Below are positions 44,586 through 53,691 of a stretch of 64,000 nt of DNA, piece by piece (position 1 is the stretch's first letter; every line of letters starts with the position of its first letter). This DNA is from Clavibacter nebraskensis NCPPB 2581. Its GTDB lineage: Bacteria > Actinomycetota > Actinomycetes > Actinomycetales > Microbacteriaceae. The notes under the pieces are model-generated. The model worked only from the letters and a program-made list of their open reading frames with translations. It made no database searches and had not been told where the DNA came from. The position numbers were made by a program, and so were the translations under genes. The stretch covers positions 2,604,001 to 2,668,000 of the forward strand of contig NC_020891.1 of NCBI RefSeq assembly GCF_000355695.1, in the 5' to 3' direction.

Positions 44586-44796
44586 CCCTCAAGGCCACGG
44601 CAACTTCTGTTTCACCAGGATCATCACCCACCAGAACAGCTCCGGAAGCCTTCCAGCTCCCCGCCCGTTCCGGCGACAAGAGGAGACATTACGCGGACCA
44701 CCCCACCCCCGCAAAACAACCCGCATCCCGGGCGTGTCGCAACCGCCTCCCGCGGGCGGCGCGGCGGCGGCCCCGTGGGACCGCCGCCCGCGGGCA

Positions 44797-46422
44797 TCAG
44801 TGGAAGAAGTGCCGCTCGCCCGTGAAGTACATGGCGACGCCGGCGGCGCGGGCGGCCTCGACGACCTCCTCGTCGCGCACGGATCCCCCGGGCTGGACCA
44901 CCGCGCGGACTCCGGCGTCGAGCAGTACCTGGAGACCGTCGGCGAACGGGAAGAACGCGTCGGACGCGGCCACCGATCCGGACGCCCGGTCTCCCGCGCG
45001 CTGTACGGCGAGCTGGCAGGAGTCGACCCGGTTGACCTGGCCCATGCCGACCCCCACGGACGCACCGTGGTGGGCGAGCAGGATCGCGTTCGACTTCACC
45101 GCGCGGCAGGCCTTCCACGCGAACTCCAGGTCCGCAAGCGTCTGCTCGTCGACGGCGTCCCCGGTGGCGAGGGTCCACGACGCCGACAGGCGCGTGCCGT
45201 CCACGGGGAACACGTCCCCGGACTGCACGAGGTGGCCGCCCGAGATCTGCCGGGCTTCGAGGTCCTCGCGGTGGTACCCCTCCGGGAGCTTGAGCAGGCG
45301 CAGGTTCTTCTTCGTCTTCAGCAGCGTGAGCGCGTCGTCGTCGAACCCGGGAGCGACGAGCACCTCGGTGAAGATCTCCTTCACCATCTCGGCCATGCCC
45401 AGGGTGACGGTGCGGTTGGCCGCGATCACTCCCCCGAACGCCGAGACGGGATCGCAGTCGTGCGCGCTGCGGTGCGCGGCGGCGATCGCGTCCACCGCGC
45501 GGGGCGCAGCGACGGCGATGCCGCACGGGTTCGCGTGCTTGATGATGGCGACCGCCGGCTCCGCGAAGTCGTAGGCGGCCCGGACGGCTGCATCCGCGTC
45601 GACGAAGTTGTTGTAGGACATCTCCTTGCCGTGGAGCTGCACCGCCTGGGCGATGCCGGCGCCGTCCGATCGTCGGTAGAGGGCCGCGTCCTGGTGGGAG
45701 TTCTCGCCGTACCGGAGCACCTGGGCGAGCTCGCCCCCGACATCCCAGCTCGCGGGCCACCCGGTGCCGGGCTCCCCCGACGCATCGGGGCCGACGACCG
45801 TCGACCGGAAGTAGTCCGCGACGGCGCGGTCGTAGTCGGCCGTGTGCGCGAAGGCCGCGGCCGCCAGGCGACGCCGCAGCTCGAGGGTGGTCCCCCCGGC
45901 GCGCACGGCCTGGATCACCTCGTCGTAGCTCGACGGGGACACGACGATCGCCACGTTCGCGTGGTTCTTGGCGGACGCGCGCACCATCGCCGGCCCGCCG
46001 ATGTCGATCTGCTCGATCACGTCCGACGCGGGGGCGCCCGACGCGACCGTCTCGACGAACGGGTAGAGGTTCACGACCACGAGCTGGAACGGGGAGATGC
46101 CGAGCTCGGCGAGCTGCACCTCGTGCGACTCGAGCCGGAGGTCGGCGAGGAGGCCCGCGTGCACCGCGGGGTGCAGCGTCTTGACGCGGCCGTCGAGCGA
46201 CTCCGGGAAGCCCGTCACGTCCTGCACCTGCGTGACCGGGAAGCCCGCCTCGGCGATGGTGCTGGCCGTCGATCCGGTGGAGACGATCTCGACCCCGGCC
46301 TCCGCGAGCACCCGGGCCAGCTCGAGCAGCCCGGTCTTGTCGCTGACGGAGACGAGGGCGCGAGCCACCTCGATGCCGTCTCGATCGCGGAACAGGGATG
46401 GGTCGTGACGGGGACCGCTCAT
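44797..46422 (-). CDS. purH: Bifunctional AICAR formyltransferase / IMP cyclohydrolase
   Basis: A 541-residue enzyme for the last two steps of IMP synthesis, using 10-formyl-THF. The N-terminal MGS-like cyclohydrolase domain has [33 protein letters not shown] and NLYPF. The C-terminal formyltransferase domain has [14 protein letters not shown], the catalytic [24 protein letters not shown] and [28 protein letters not shown], ending [11 protein letters not shown]. The ATG at 46422 overlaps the purN stop, so purN-purH are coupled. Its substrate ZMP (AICAR) is the ligand of the glyA riboswitch in this window. Confidence 0.97.
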   Translation of the reverse strand: MSGPRHDPSLFRDRDGIEVARALVSVSDKTGLLELARVLAEAGVEIVSTGSTASTIAEAGFPVTQVQDVTGFPESLDGRVKTLHPAVHAGLLADLRLESHEVQLAELGISPFQLVVVNLYPFVETVASGAPASDVIEQIDIGGPAMVRASAKNHANVAIVVSPSSYDEVIQAVRAGGTTLELRRRLAAAAFAHTADYDRAVADYFRSTVVGPDASGEPGTGWPASWDVGGELAQVLRYGENSHQDAALYRRSDGAGIAQAVQLHGKEMSYNNFVDADAAVRAAYDFAEPAVAIIKHANPCGIAVAAPRAVDAIAAAHRSAHDCDPVSAFGGVIAANRTVTLGMAEMVKEIFTEVLVAPGFDDDALTLLKTKKNLRLLKLPEGYHREDLEARQISGGHLVQSGDVFPVDGTRLSASWTLATGDAVDEQTLADLEFAWKACRAVKSNAILLAHHGASVGVGMGQVNRVDSCQLAVQRAGDRASGSVAASDAFFPFADGLQVLLDAGVRAVVQPGGSVRDEEVVEAARAAGVAMYFTGERHFFH

Positions 46423-47018
46423 GCCGGGGACAGCTCCTTGAGGTCGATGGTGCCGAGGGAGATCGCGCGCACCGTGTCGACGAGGAGCCTGCGCTCCACG
46501 ACCTTGATGCGCTCGTGCAGGGTGTGCTCGGTGTCGTCCGGTCGCACCGGCACGCGCTCCTGCGCGAGCACCGGCCCGGTGTCGACCCCGGTGTCGACGA
46601 CGATGATGGACGCTCCGGAGCTCGTGGCCCCGGCGGCGATGGCGTCCCGGACGGCGTGGGCCCCCGGGAACTCCGGCAGGTACGCCGGGTGCGTGTTGAC
46701 GATTCGGGGCGCGAACGCCGCGACGGCGCGGGGCGGGAGGAGCCGCATGAAGCCGCTGAGGACGACGAGGTCGGGTTCCCAGCCCGCGATGGCCGCCGCG
46801 AGCTCGTCCCCCCATGCCGCGCGGTCGGGGAAGCTCGCGAACGGGACCGTGAAGGTGGGGATGCCGCGCTCCTCGGCGAAGAGGAGGCCGTCGGCGTCGC
46901 GATCGGCTCCGACCGCGATCACCCGAGCCGGGTAGTCCGCGTGGTCGGCCGCCTCGAGGAGGGCGTGGAGGTTGGTCCCGCTGCCGGAGATGAGGACGAC
47001 CACGTTGAGCACGCGCAC
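46419..47018 (-). CDS. purN: Phosphoribosylglycinamide formyltransferase
   Basis: A 199-residue 10-formyl-THF-dependent GAR transformylase. [16 protein letters not shown] binds substrate phosphate; [32 protein letters not shown] (catalytic Asn/His) and [13 protein letters not shown] (catalytic Asp) are intact. The start is taken as GTG at 47018; a GTG two codons later is possible. It follows the DUF6350 gene by three bases and overlaps purH by four. Confidence 0.95.
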   Translation of the reverse strand: MRVLNVVVLISGSGTNLHALLEAADHADYPARVIAVGADRDADGLLFAEERGIPTFTVPFASFPDRAAWGDELAAAIAGWEPDLVVLSGFMRLLPPRAVAAFAPRIVNTHPAYLPEFPGAHAVRDAIAAGATSSGASIIVVDTGVDTGPVLAQERVPVRPDDTEHTLHERIKVVERRLLVDTVRAISLGTIDLKELSPA

Positions 47019-47021
47019 AGC

Positions 47022-48302
47022 CTATCCGCGTCCCTCGGGGTTGCGCCGGACGAGGGGGGCCATCAGGCCGGAGACGAACATGCCCGCCACGGACGCGACG
47101 CCGATCTCGAGGAACGCGACGAGGAGGATCCACCCGGCCCCCGGGCCCACGTCGGCCAGCCGCCCCGGCCCGGCGGCGCCGCCGGAGAGGATCGCGAGCA
47201 GGGCGAGCACGATGGCGCCGACGAGGCCCATGCCGAGACCCGCGACGAGGAACCACGGCCAGCGCCGCGCCTCGGGCTCGGGGATCCGCGCGACCCGCGG
47301 TGAGAGCGCGACCGCGGCGACGAAGGACACGACGACCGGGACGAGGATGCCGAGGTAACCCAGGTCGAAGGCCCCCTGCGGCAGGACCCCCAGGACCGGC
47401 ACGGACGGGATCGGGCCGACGGTCGTGCCGAGCGGCGAGATGGACGACCCGGTGCCCAGGGCGAAGCCGGGGCCGATGAGCCAGGACGCCGCCCACATCA
47501 CGAGGTTCGGCAGGAGCGCGATCTGCGCCAGCGTGAGCGCGACGCCGCCGACGATCCCCGTCTGCAGCGTCTCGTAGAGGGTGATGACGGTCGCGTACTG
47601 GAGGCCCAGCAGCACCGCGACGACCACGGCGGAGATCGCCACGACGCCGAACGCCGCGGCCGCTCCCCCGCGGACGGCCGTGGCGGCGACGGATGCCGCG
47701 CCCTCCGGCAGGCGGTCGAACGCGTCGCGGGCGCTCCGGATGGCGCCGGCCGCGCGGCCGGACGATAGGGACCCCCACCACCGGCGGGCCCTCGCCCGAT
47801 CGGCGCGCGCGATCCCGCCGATGAGGAGACCGAGTGCGAGGACCAGCGTCGGCAGGATCGCCCCGCGCCCGACGGCCGGGGAGACGCCCTCGTGCTGCGC
47901 CGAGAGCGCGAGGCCGAGGGACAGCACGGCGGTGGTGGCCACCGCGGAGACGGCGCCGACGCCGGGGTGGTCGGTCTCGACGATGCGGCGGCCGGCGCGG
48001 ATGCCGAGGAGGAGCGTGAGGAGCGCGAAGCCCAGGGGCGCGAGCGTGAGCGCGAACGGGGCGTCGACGCCCGGGAGGCCGAGGGACGAGGCGAGCGCCG
48101 GATCCAGCGACGCCGTGAGCGGCACTCCGTGCCCGAGGAGCCACAGGTCCACCGCGGTGCGCGCGAAGACGCCCCAGTCGATCTGCAGGTCGTACTGCCC
48201 GGCCCACAGAGCCGTGAGCGGCACGAGGGGCAGGGCGACGCCGACCCCCACCACCAGGAGCGCCTCGAGTGCCGCGAACAGGGCGGTTGCGTGTCGGTTC
48301 AT
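47022..48302 (-). CDS. DUF6350 (PerM-like) multi-pass membrane protein
   Basis: A 426-residue protein with about ten hydrophobic helices ([71 protein letters not shown]). [26 protein letters not shown] near 265-290 is the conserved block of the DUF6350 family. The mycobacterial member PerM supports cell division and is likewise located next to purN-purH and near sucCD, so the synteny supports this call. Start ATG at 48302. It is cotranscribed with purN. Confidence 0.85.
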   Translation of the reverse strand: MNRHATALFAALEALLVVGVGVALPLVPLTALWAGQYDLQIDWGVFARTAVDLWLLGHGVPLTASLDPALASSLGLPGVDAPFALTLAPLGFALLTLLLGIRAGRRIVETDHPGVGAVSAVATTAVLSLGLALSAQHEGVSPAVGRGAILPTLVLALGLLIGGIARADRARARRWWGSLSSGRAAGAIRSARDAFDRLPEGAASVAATAVRGGAAAAFGVVAISAVVVAVLLGLQYATVITLYETLQTGIVGGVALTLAQIALLPNLVMWAASWLIGPGFALGTGSSISPLGTTVGPIPSVPVLGVLPQGAFDLGYLGILVPVVVSFVAAVALSPRVARIPEPEARRWPWFLVAGLGMGLVGAIVLALLAILSGGAAGPGRLADVGPGAGWILLVAFLEIGVASVAGMFVSGLMAPLVRRNPEGRG

Positions 48303-48400
48303 GCCTCGACGACCCTACCGGCCGGGCCATGCGCGACCCGTCCGGCGACGGGCGCGCCGGAGCATCTGCAGGCCGATCCGCATGTGGAGGACCCGGGCAG

Positions 48401-48439
48401 CACGACGGCCCGCATCCACCGGGGATGCGGGCCGTCGTG
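48401..48439 (-). terminator. Terminator downstream of sucD
   Basis: Perfect 17-base arms (CACGACGGCCCGCATCC and complement) around a five-base loop, 24 bases after the sucD stop. Confidence 0.8.
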
Positions 48440-48462
48440 GTGCGCTCGCGAGCGCATCGGCG

Positions 48463-49350
48463 CTACAGGGCCGCGAAGACCTCGCGGAGGAGGTTGGCCG
48501 TCTCGGTCGGCGTCTTGCCGACCTTGACGCCGGAGGCCTCGAGGGCCTCCTTCTTGCCCTGCGCCGTACCGCTGCCGCCGGAGACGATGGCGCCGGCGTG
48601 GCCCATGGTCTTGCCCTCGGGAGCCGTGAAGCCCGCGACGTACGCGACGACCGGCTTGGTGACGTGCGCCTTGATGTACTCGGCCGCGCGCTCCTCGGCG
48701 TCGCCGCCGATCTCGCCGATCATGACGATGGCGCGCGTCTCCGGGTCGGCCTCGAACGCCTCGAGGGCGTCGATGTGCGTGGTGCCGATGATCGGGTCGC
48801 CACCGATGCCGATGGCGGTCGAGATGCCGAGGTCGCGCAGCTCGAACATCATCTGGTACGTGAGCGTGCCCGACTTCGACACGAGGCCGATGGGGCCGGC
48901 TTCCGTGATGGTGGCGGGGATGATGCCGGCGTTCGACTTGCCGGGGCTGATGATTCCGGGGCAGTTCGGGCCGACGATGCGGGTCTTCCCGCCTGTGCTC
49001 TTGGCGTGCGACCAGAACTCCGCGGAGTCCTTGACCGGGATGCCCTCGGTGATGACGACCGCGAGCGGGATGGCGGCGTCGATCGCCTCCACCACGGCGC
49101 TCTTCGCGAAGGCCGGGGGGACGAAGATGACCGACACGTCGGCACCCGTCTCCGCCATGGCCTCGGCGACCGAGCCGAAGATCGGGAGCTCGACGCCCTC
49201 GATGGTGACCGTGCTGCCCGCCTTGCGCGGGTTGACGCCGCCGACGACCTTGCTGCCGGACGCGAGCATGCGGCCCGCGTGCTTGGTGCCCTCGGAGCCC
49301 GTGAGGCCCTGGACGATGATCCTGCTGTTCTCGTCGAGAAGAATCGACAT
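48463..49350 (-). CDS. sucD: Succinyl-CoA synthetase, alpha subunit
   Basis: A 295-residue subunit of the TCA-cycle ligase. It has the CoA-binding Rossmann domain ([29 protein letters not shown]), [18 protein letters not shown], and the phospho-His loop [22 protein letters not shown] with the active-site His near 250. The start is ATG at 49350 and the gene follows sucC by 25 bp in one operon. Confidence 0.97.
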   Translation of the reverse strand: MSILLDENSRIIVQGLTGSEGTKHAGRMLASGSKVVGGVNPRKAGSTVTIEGVELPIFGSVAEAMAETGADVSVIFVPPAFAKSAVVEAIDAAIPLAVVITEGIPVKDSAEFWSHAKSTGGKTRIVGPNCPGIISPGKSNAGIIPATITEAGPIGLVSKSGTLTYQMMFELRDLGISTAIGIGGDPIIGTTHIDALEAFEADPETRAIVMIGEIGGDAEERAAEYIKAHVTKPVVAYVAGFTAPEGKTMGHAGAIVSGGSGTAQGKKEALEASGVKVGKTPTETANLLREVFAAL

Positions 49351-49375
49351 CTATCTGTTCCTGTTCTCTCGGGAG

Positions 49376-50548
49376 TTAGGCGGCGGCCAGCTCGGCGGCC
49401 TTGTCGGCCGCCTCGTCCATGGTGCCGACGACGGTGACGAGGGGGTGGGCGCGCTCCTCGAGGATGCGGCGACCCTCCTCGACGTTGTTGCCGTCGAGGC
49501 GGACGACGAGCGGCTTGGTGGCGGCGTCGCCCAGCTTGTCGAGCGCGCCGACGATGCCGTTCGCGACCGCGTCGCACGACGTGATGCCGCCGAAGACGTT
49601 GACGAAGACGCTGGTGACCTGCTCGTCGCCGAGGATGACGTCGAGGCCTGCGGCCATGACCTCGGCCGACGCTCCGCCGCCGATGTCGAGGAAGTTCGCC
49701 GGGCGCACGCCGCCGTGCTTCTCGCCGGCGTAGCTGACGACGTCGAGCGTCGACATGACGAGACCCGCGCCATTGCCGATGATGCCGACCTGGCCGTCGA
49801 GCTTGACGTAGTTGAGGTCGGACTCCTTGGCCTTCGCCTCGAGCGGATCCGCGGCGGCCGCGTCCTCGAGGGCCGCGTGGCCCTCGTGGCGGAAGCCGGC
49901 GTTCTCGTCCAGCGTGACCTTGCCGTCGAGGGCGATGATGTCGCCCGACTCCGTGAGGACGAGCGGGTTGACCTCGACGAGCGTCGCGTCCTCGTCGCGG
50001 TACACCCACCAGAGGCGCTCGAAGACGGGCGCGACCTTGGCGATGAGCTCCTCCGGGAACGAGGCGGCGCGGGCGATCTCCTCGGCCTTGGCGGCGTCGA
50101 TGCCGGCGACCGGGTCGATCTCGATGCGGGCGAGCGCCTCGGGGCGCGTGACCGCGAGCTCCTCGATCTCCATGCCGCCCTCGTAGCTGGCGAGGCACAG
50201 GTAGGAGCGCTCGGCGCGGTCGAGGAGGATCGAGAAGTAGAACTCCTGCGCGATGCGGGCTCCGGCCGCGACCATCACGCGGTGCACGGTGTGGCCCTTG
50301 ATGTCGAGCCCGAGGATGGACTGCGCCGCCTCGTGGGCCGCGTCGGCGCTCTGGGCGACCTTGACGCCGCCGGCCTTGCCGCGGCCTCCGGTCTTCACCT
50401 GCGCCTTCACGACGACGGTGCCGCCCAGCTTCTCGGCCGCGGCGCGCACCTCCTCGGCGGTGTCGGCGACGATCCCCGGCAGGACCGGGACGCCGTAGGA
50501 CTCGAAGAGGTCCCTGGCCTGGTATTCGAAAAGATCCACGCGTGTCAT
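49376..50548 (-). CDS. sucC: Succinyl-CoA synthetase, beta subunit
   Basis: A 390-residue nucleotide-binding subunit. The ATP-grasp domain starts [22 protein letters not shown] and has [36 protein letters not shown] supplies metal ligands, and the C-terminal ligase domain has [18 protein letters not shown] and [17 protein letters not shown]. The ATG at 50548 has no strong Shine-Dalgarno; a GTG three codons on is an alternative. The operon is sucC-sucD. Confidence 0.97.
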   Translation of the reverse strand: MTRVDLFEYQARDLFESYGVPVLPGIVADTAEEVRAAAEKLGGTVVVKAQVKTGGRGKAGGVKVAQSADAAHEAAQSILGLDIKGHTVHRVMVAAGARIAQEFYFSILLDRAERSYLCLASYEGGMEIEELAVTRPEALARIEIDPVAGIDAAKAEEIARAASFPEELIAKVAPVFERLWWVYRDEDATLVEVNPLVLTESGDIIALDGKVTLDENAGFRHEGHAALEDAAAADPLEAKAKESDLNYVKLDGQVGIIGNGAGLVMSTLDVVSYAGEKHGGVRPANFLDIGGGASAEVMAAGLDVILGDEQVTSVFVNVFGGITSCDAVANGIVGALDKLGDAATKPLVVRLDGNNVEEGRRILEERAHPLVTVVGTMDEAADKAAELAAA

Positions 50549-50786
50549 CCCATCCGCACCCGCGCTCGGCGGTTACGTGCGTCGTTCGAGGCTGCGGTGC
50601 CACGACCGTCTGGTGGCGGCACCCGGTGTGTTGCGGCTGGTCGACGCGTCCGCCGCCCACCTGCGTAGGCCGGACCGCCGCGTCGACGACCGTGGAGAGC
50701 CTATCGGGTCGCGGGTGGACCGGTCCGGGTGCGCCGGGACCGTTCGCCGACGCGCGATCGGCGGCCTGGGGAGGGACACTGGGCGG

Positions 50787-51608
50787 ATGAGGCCGAGGAC
50801 GCATCCCGCGCTCCTGCCTGACGGATCCATCCGGGACATCGCGGGCGAGGGGATCCTCCTGGCGGCGGGAGCGCGGGCGATCCTGCTCCAGGTCGCGGAC
50901 CCGGCCGTGGCCCGGGGCGTGGCCGAGCACAGCGACTTCGCGTCGCGGCCGCTCGACCGGCTCGAGGGCACGCTCGGCTACATCTACGCCGTCGTGTTCG
51001 GATCCCCCGCCGAGGTCGCGCGCGCCCGGCGGATCGTCGGGCGGGCGCATGCACCGGTCCGGTCGACGGACGCGGCGGCGGACAGCTCGGCGCCGGCCTA
51101 CTCCGCCTACGACCCGGAGCTGCAGCTCTGGGTGGCGGCGACGGTCTACCAGTCGGCCATCACGATGTTCGAGCTCTGCTTCGGGCCGCTGCCCGAGGAG
51201 GCCGCCGACAGGATCCACCGGCAGTACGCCGTCCTCGGCACGGCGCTGCAGGTGCCGGAGGGGATGTGGCCCGGGGACCGCCGGGCGTTCCGCGCCTACT
51301 GGGACGAGCGGATCGCGAGGCTCGAGCCGACGGCGGACGCCCGTCGCATCGCGCGGACGCTGCTCGACGGGCGGGCCGCGCCGCCGGCGGTCCGCGCGGT
51401 CATGCCCCTCGTGGCGCTCGTGACGGCGGGGCTCCTGCCGCCGCGGATCCGGGCGGGCTTCGGGATGCGGTGGGACGCGCGGCACGAGCGGCGCTGCGCC
51501 CGCCTCCTCGCGCCCGTCCTCGCCGTCTACCGGGTGCTGCCGCGTGTCGTCCGAGAGGCGCCGCGCTCGGTCATCACGCGCAGGTACCGCCGCCGCGCCG
51601 TCGGATAG
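50787..51608 (+). CDS. MpaB/DUF2236-family oxygenase-like protein
   Basis: A 273-residue helical protein of the DUF2236 (MpaB / latex-clearing-protein-like) family. It shows IRDIAGEGILLAAGARAILLQVADPAVARGVAEHSDF, RLEGTLGYIYAVVFG, ARRIVGRAHAPV, YSAYDPELQLWVAATVYQSAITMFELCFGPL and FRAYWDERIARL in the usual order. Some members are heme-dependent oxygenases; the substrate here is unknown. The start is ATG at 50787; no Shine-Dalgarno is seen. It is divergent from sucC. The 238-bp gap between them shows nothing definite. Confidence 0.85.
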   Translation: MRPRTHPALLPDGSIRDIAGEGILLAAGARAILLQVADPAVARGVAEHSDFASRPLDRLEGTLGYIYAVVFGSPAEVARARRIVGRAHAPVRSTDAAADSSAPAYSAYDPELQLWVAATVYQSAITMFELCFGPLPEEAADRIHRQYAVLGTALQVPEGMWPGDRRAFRAYWDERIARLEPTADARRIARTLLDGRAAPPAVRAVMPLVALVTAGLLPPRIRAGFGMRWDARHERRCARLLAPVLAVYRVLPRVVREAPRSVITRRYRRRAVG

Positions 51609-51711
51609 GGCGCGTCCGGGCCGCTCCTGCACAGGCAGGTGGTCGCAGGAGCAGTCCCCGGCCCTCCGCACGGGCGACGCGACCGATGCACTCGAGCCGC
51701 ACTGTGCGGCC

Positions 51712-53691
51712 ATGACATGGAACCCCTCGACCACCCGCTCCTCCTCCCCTCGGCGCGACCGCCCGGCACGGCGGCCGCGCACCGCCCGGCTCGTGTCGGC
51801 GATCGTGGGCGTCGGCCTCGCGCTCGGGTCCGCGACGAGCGCCGTGCCTCCCGCGCTGGCGCTGGGCGCGGTCTCCCACGGCGTCGGCTACGCGGCGGGG
51901 TCGGACGGCCGCTGGTTGGGCTCGTACCGCATGGACGACGGCCGCCTCGGCTTCTGCATCGACGTCGGGCTCGCTGCGCCGCCCGGTCACGCGTACTCCC
52001 CGGTGGACGACGCGGGCGCGACGCCCGACGACCGCGCCCGGCTCGCCTACATATCGCGGCGCTGGGCGGGCTCCGCGGATCCCGAGACCGCGGCCGCGGG
52101 GCAGCTCGCGACGTGGAGCATCACCGGCCTCGGCGCGCACGACCTCTCCTGGTACGCGGCCCGCGCCGGCGATCACGCGGGGGCGGTCGAGTCCCGTGCG
52201 CGCGACATGCTCGCGGAGGCGGGATCCGGCGCATCGCGCTCGGTGACCGCCGCCGCGACCGTGGCGCTCGGGGACGACGGACGCGGGACCGTGCGCGTCG
52301 ACCTGCGCGCCGACCTCGTCGCGACCGGGCCGTCGGACGTGCCGGCCGGCTCCCAGACGGGGACCGTCACGCTCGACGGCGCCGTGTTCGACGACGGGAG
52401 CACGACCGCGCAGGTGGCGAACGGCACCGCGGTGTCGCTCCGGGCGACGGGATCCTCTGCGACGCTCCACGTCACGGCGAGCGCCGCCTTCTCCTCCCTC
52501 CCCTACGGCGACGCCCTCGACGCGGTGGGCGACGGCGGTGCGTCGCAGCGGATGATCCTCGCCCGGCCCGCGGACGCCCGGGCCGAGGCGCACGCCGACG
52601 CGCAGTCGCCGAGCCCGCTCCCCTTCGCCCCGCGCGTCGTCACGCGGACGTCGCGCACCGTGGCGTCGATGGGCGACGAGCTCGCCGACGCGCTCCGGGT
52701 GTCCGCCGATCCCGCCACCCCCGCCGACCACGGGAGGCCGGCGACGTCCGACGGCTGGGGGCTGACCCGCCGGGGCGACGGGAGCCTGGCACCCGTGCCG
52801 GTCACCGTCCGGAGCAGGCTCCTCGGGCCGTTCCCGGAGCAGGTCGGGCCCGAGCGCGACGAAGCCCCTGCCGGCGCCCCGCAGGTGTGCGAGGTCGTGA
52901 CGCGCATCGACCGCGGGCCGGGCGACTACGCCTCGCCCGCCTGCCGTCTCCCCGCCGGGGGCTTCTACACCTGGGTCGAGTCCATCTCGCCCGATGACAC
53001 CGCCGTCGCGGACGGGCGCGCACGGGTGCTGCCCTGGCGGTCGACCTTCGGCGCCGCCACCGAGACGACGCAGGTGCCGCAGCCGCCGCGGATCACGACG
53101 ACCATCGGATCCTCGGAGATTACGACGGGCGGATGCCAGACCGACACGCTGCACGTGACGTCGTTCGTCGGGGTCGGGTCCATCCCCGTGCACGTCCGTC
53201 TCGCGGGTCCCTTCGCGACCGCGCCCGCCGAGGGCGAGCAGGTGCTCGTCGGTGATGCCAGCGGCTCCGGCGGCCCCGCGGCCGACATCGCGCTCGACGA
53301 CGACGGCGACGTGATCACGCCCTGCATTCGCGTCACCTCGCCCGGCTGGTACGTCGCCGTCCTCGACAGCCCGGGCCGCCCCGCGGGGGACGCGGACGGA
53401 GCCGCCATCGCGCCGTTCGCCGATCACGTGGCGCACGCGGGCGAGACCTTCCACGCGGGTCCGCCGCCCGCCGCCGAGGTCGCCGCACCGCCCGCCCACG
53501 CGCAGCTCGCGACGACGGGCGGAGCACCGGGGATCGACGTGCCGGGATCCGGTGGCACGCACCGGATGGGCGCGCAGCAGCTCGCGTGCGCAGCCACGGC
53601 CCTCGGCGCTCTCGGTGCCGTCGGCATCGGCGCGCGAAGAGCAGGCCGGCGCCGACCCCCGGCTAGAGCTTCTCGATGGGCGCGATCTTGA
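51712..53691 (+). CDS. Cell-wall-anchored surface protein with predicted thioester domain and LATTG sorting signal
   Basis: A 659-residue exported protein. Basic N-terminus and signal segment end near ALA (residue 50). The first domain has GFCIDVG with Cys82 and AGQLATWSI with Gln131, matching the Cys plus QxATW pair of Gram-positive thioester (TQXA) adhesin domains. A long Thr/Asp/Gly-rich beta-type stalk follows. The C-terminus is a sorting signal: LATTG (599-603), a hydrophobic segment about 619-642 and the basic tail ARRAGRRR, as used by class E sortases. It would be bound to peptidoglycan and could attach covalently to a host or neighbour surface. No Shine-Dalgarno precedes the ATG. The last 29 bases overlap the convergent pcrA gene. 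Confidence 0.78.
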   Translation: MTWNPSTTRSSSPRRDRPARRPRTARLVSAIVGVGLALGSATSAVPPALALGAVSHGVGYAAGSDGRWLGSYRMDDGRLGFCIDVGLAAPPGHAYSPVDDAGATPDDRARLAYISRRWAGSADPETAAAGQLATWSITGLGAHDLSWYAARAGDHAGAVESRARDMLAEAGSGASRSVTAAATVALGDDGRGTVRVDLRADLVATGPSDVPAGSQTGTVTLDGAVFDDGSTTAQVANGTAVSLRATGSSATLHVTASAAFSSLPYGDALDAVGDGGASQRMILARPADARAEAHADAQSPSPLPFAPRVVTRTSRTVASMGDELADALRVSADPATPADHGRPATSDGWGLTRRGDGSLAPVPVTVRSRLLGPFPEQVGPERDEAPAGAPQVCEVVTRIDRGPGDYASPACRLPAGGFYTWVESISPDDTAVADGRARVLPWRSTFGAATETTQVPQPPRITTTIGSSEITTGGCQTDTLHVTSFVGVGSIPVHVRLAGPFATAPAEGEQVLVGDASGSGGPAADIALDDDGDVITPCIRVTSPGWYVAVLDSPGRPAGDADGAAIAPFADHVAHAGETFHAGPPPAAEVAAPPAHAQLATTGGAPGIDVPGSGGTHRMGAQQLACAATALGALGAVGIGARRAGRRRPPARASRWARS

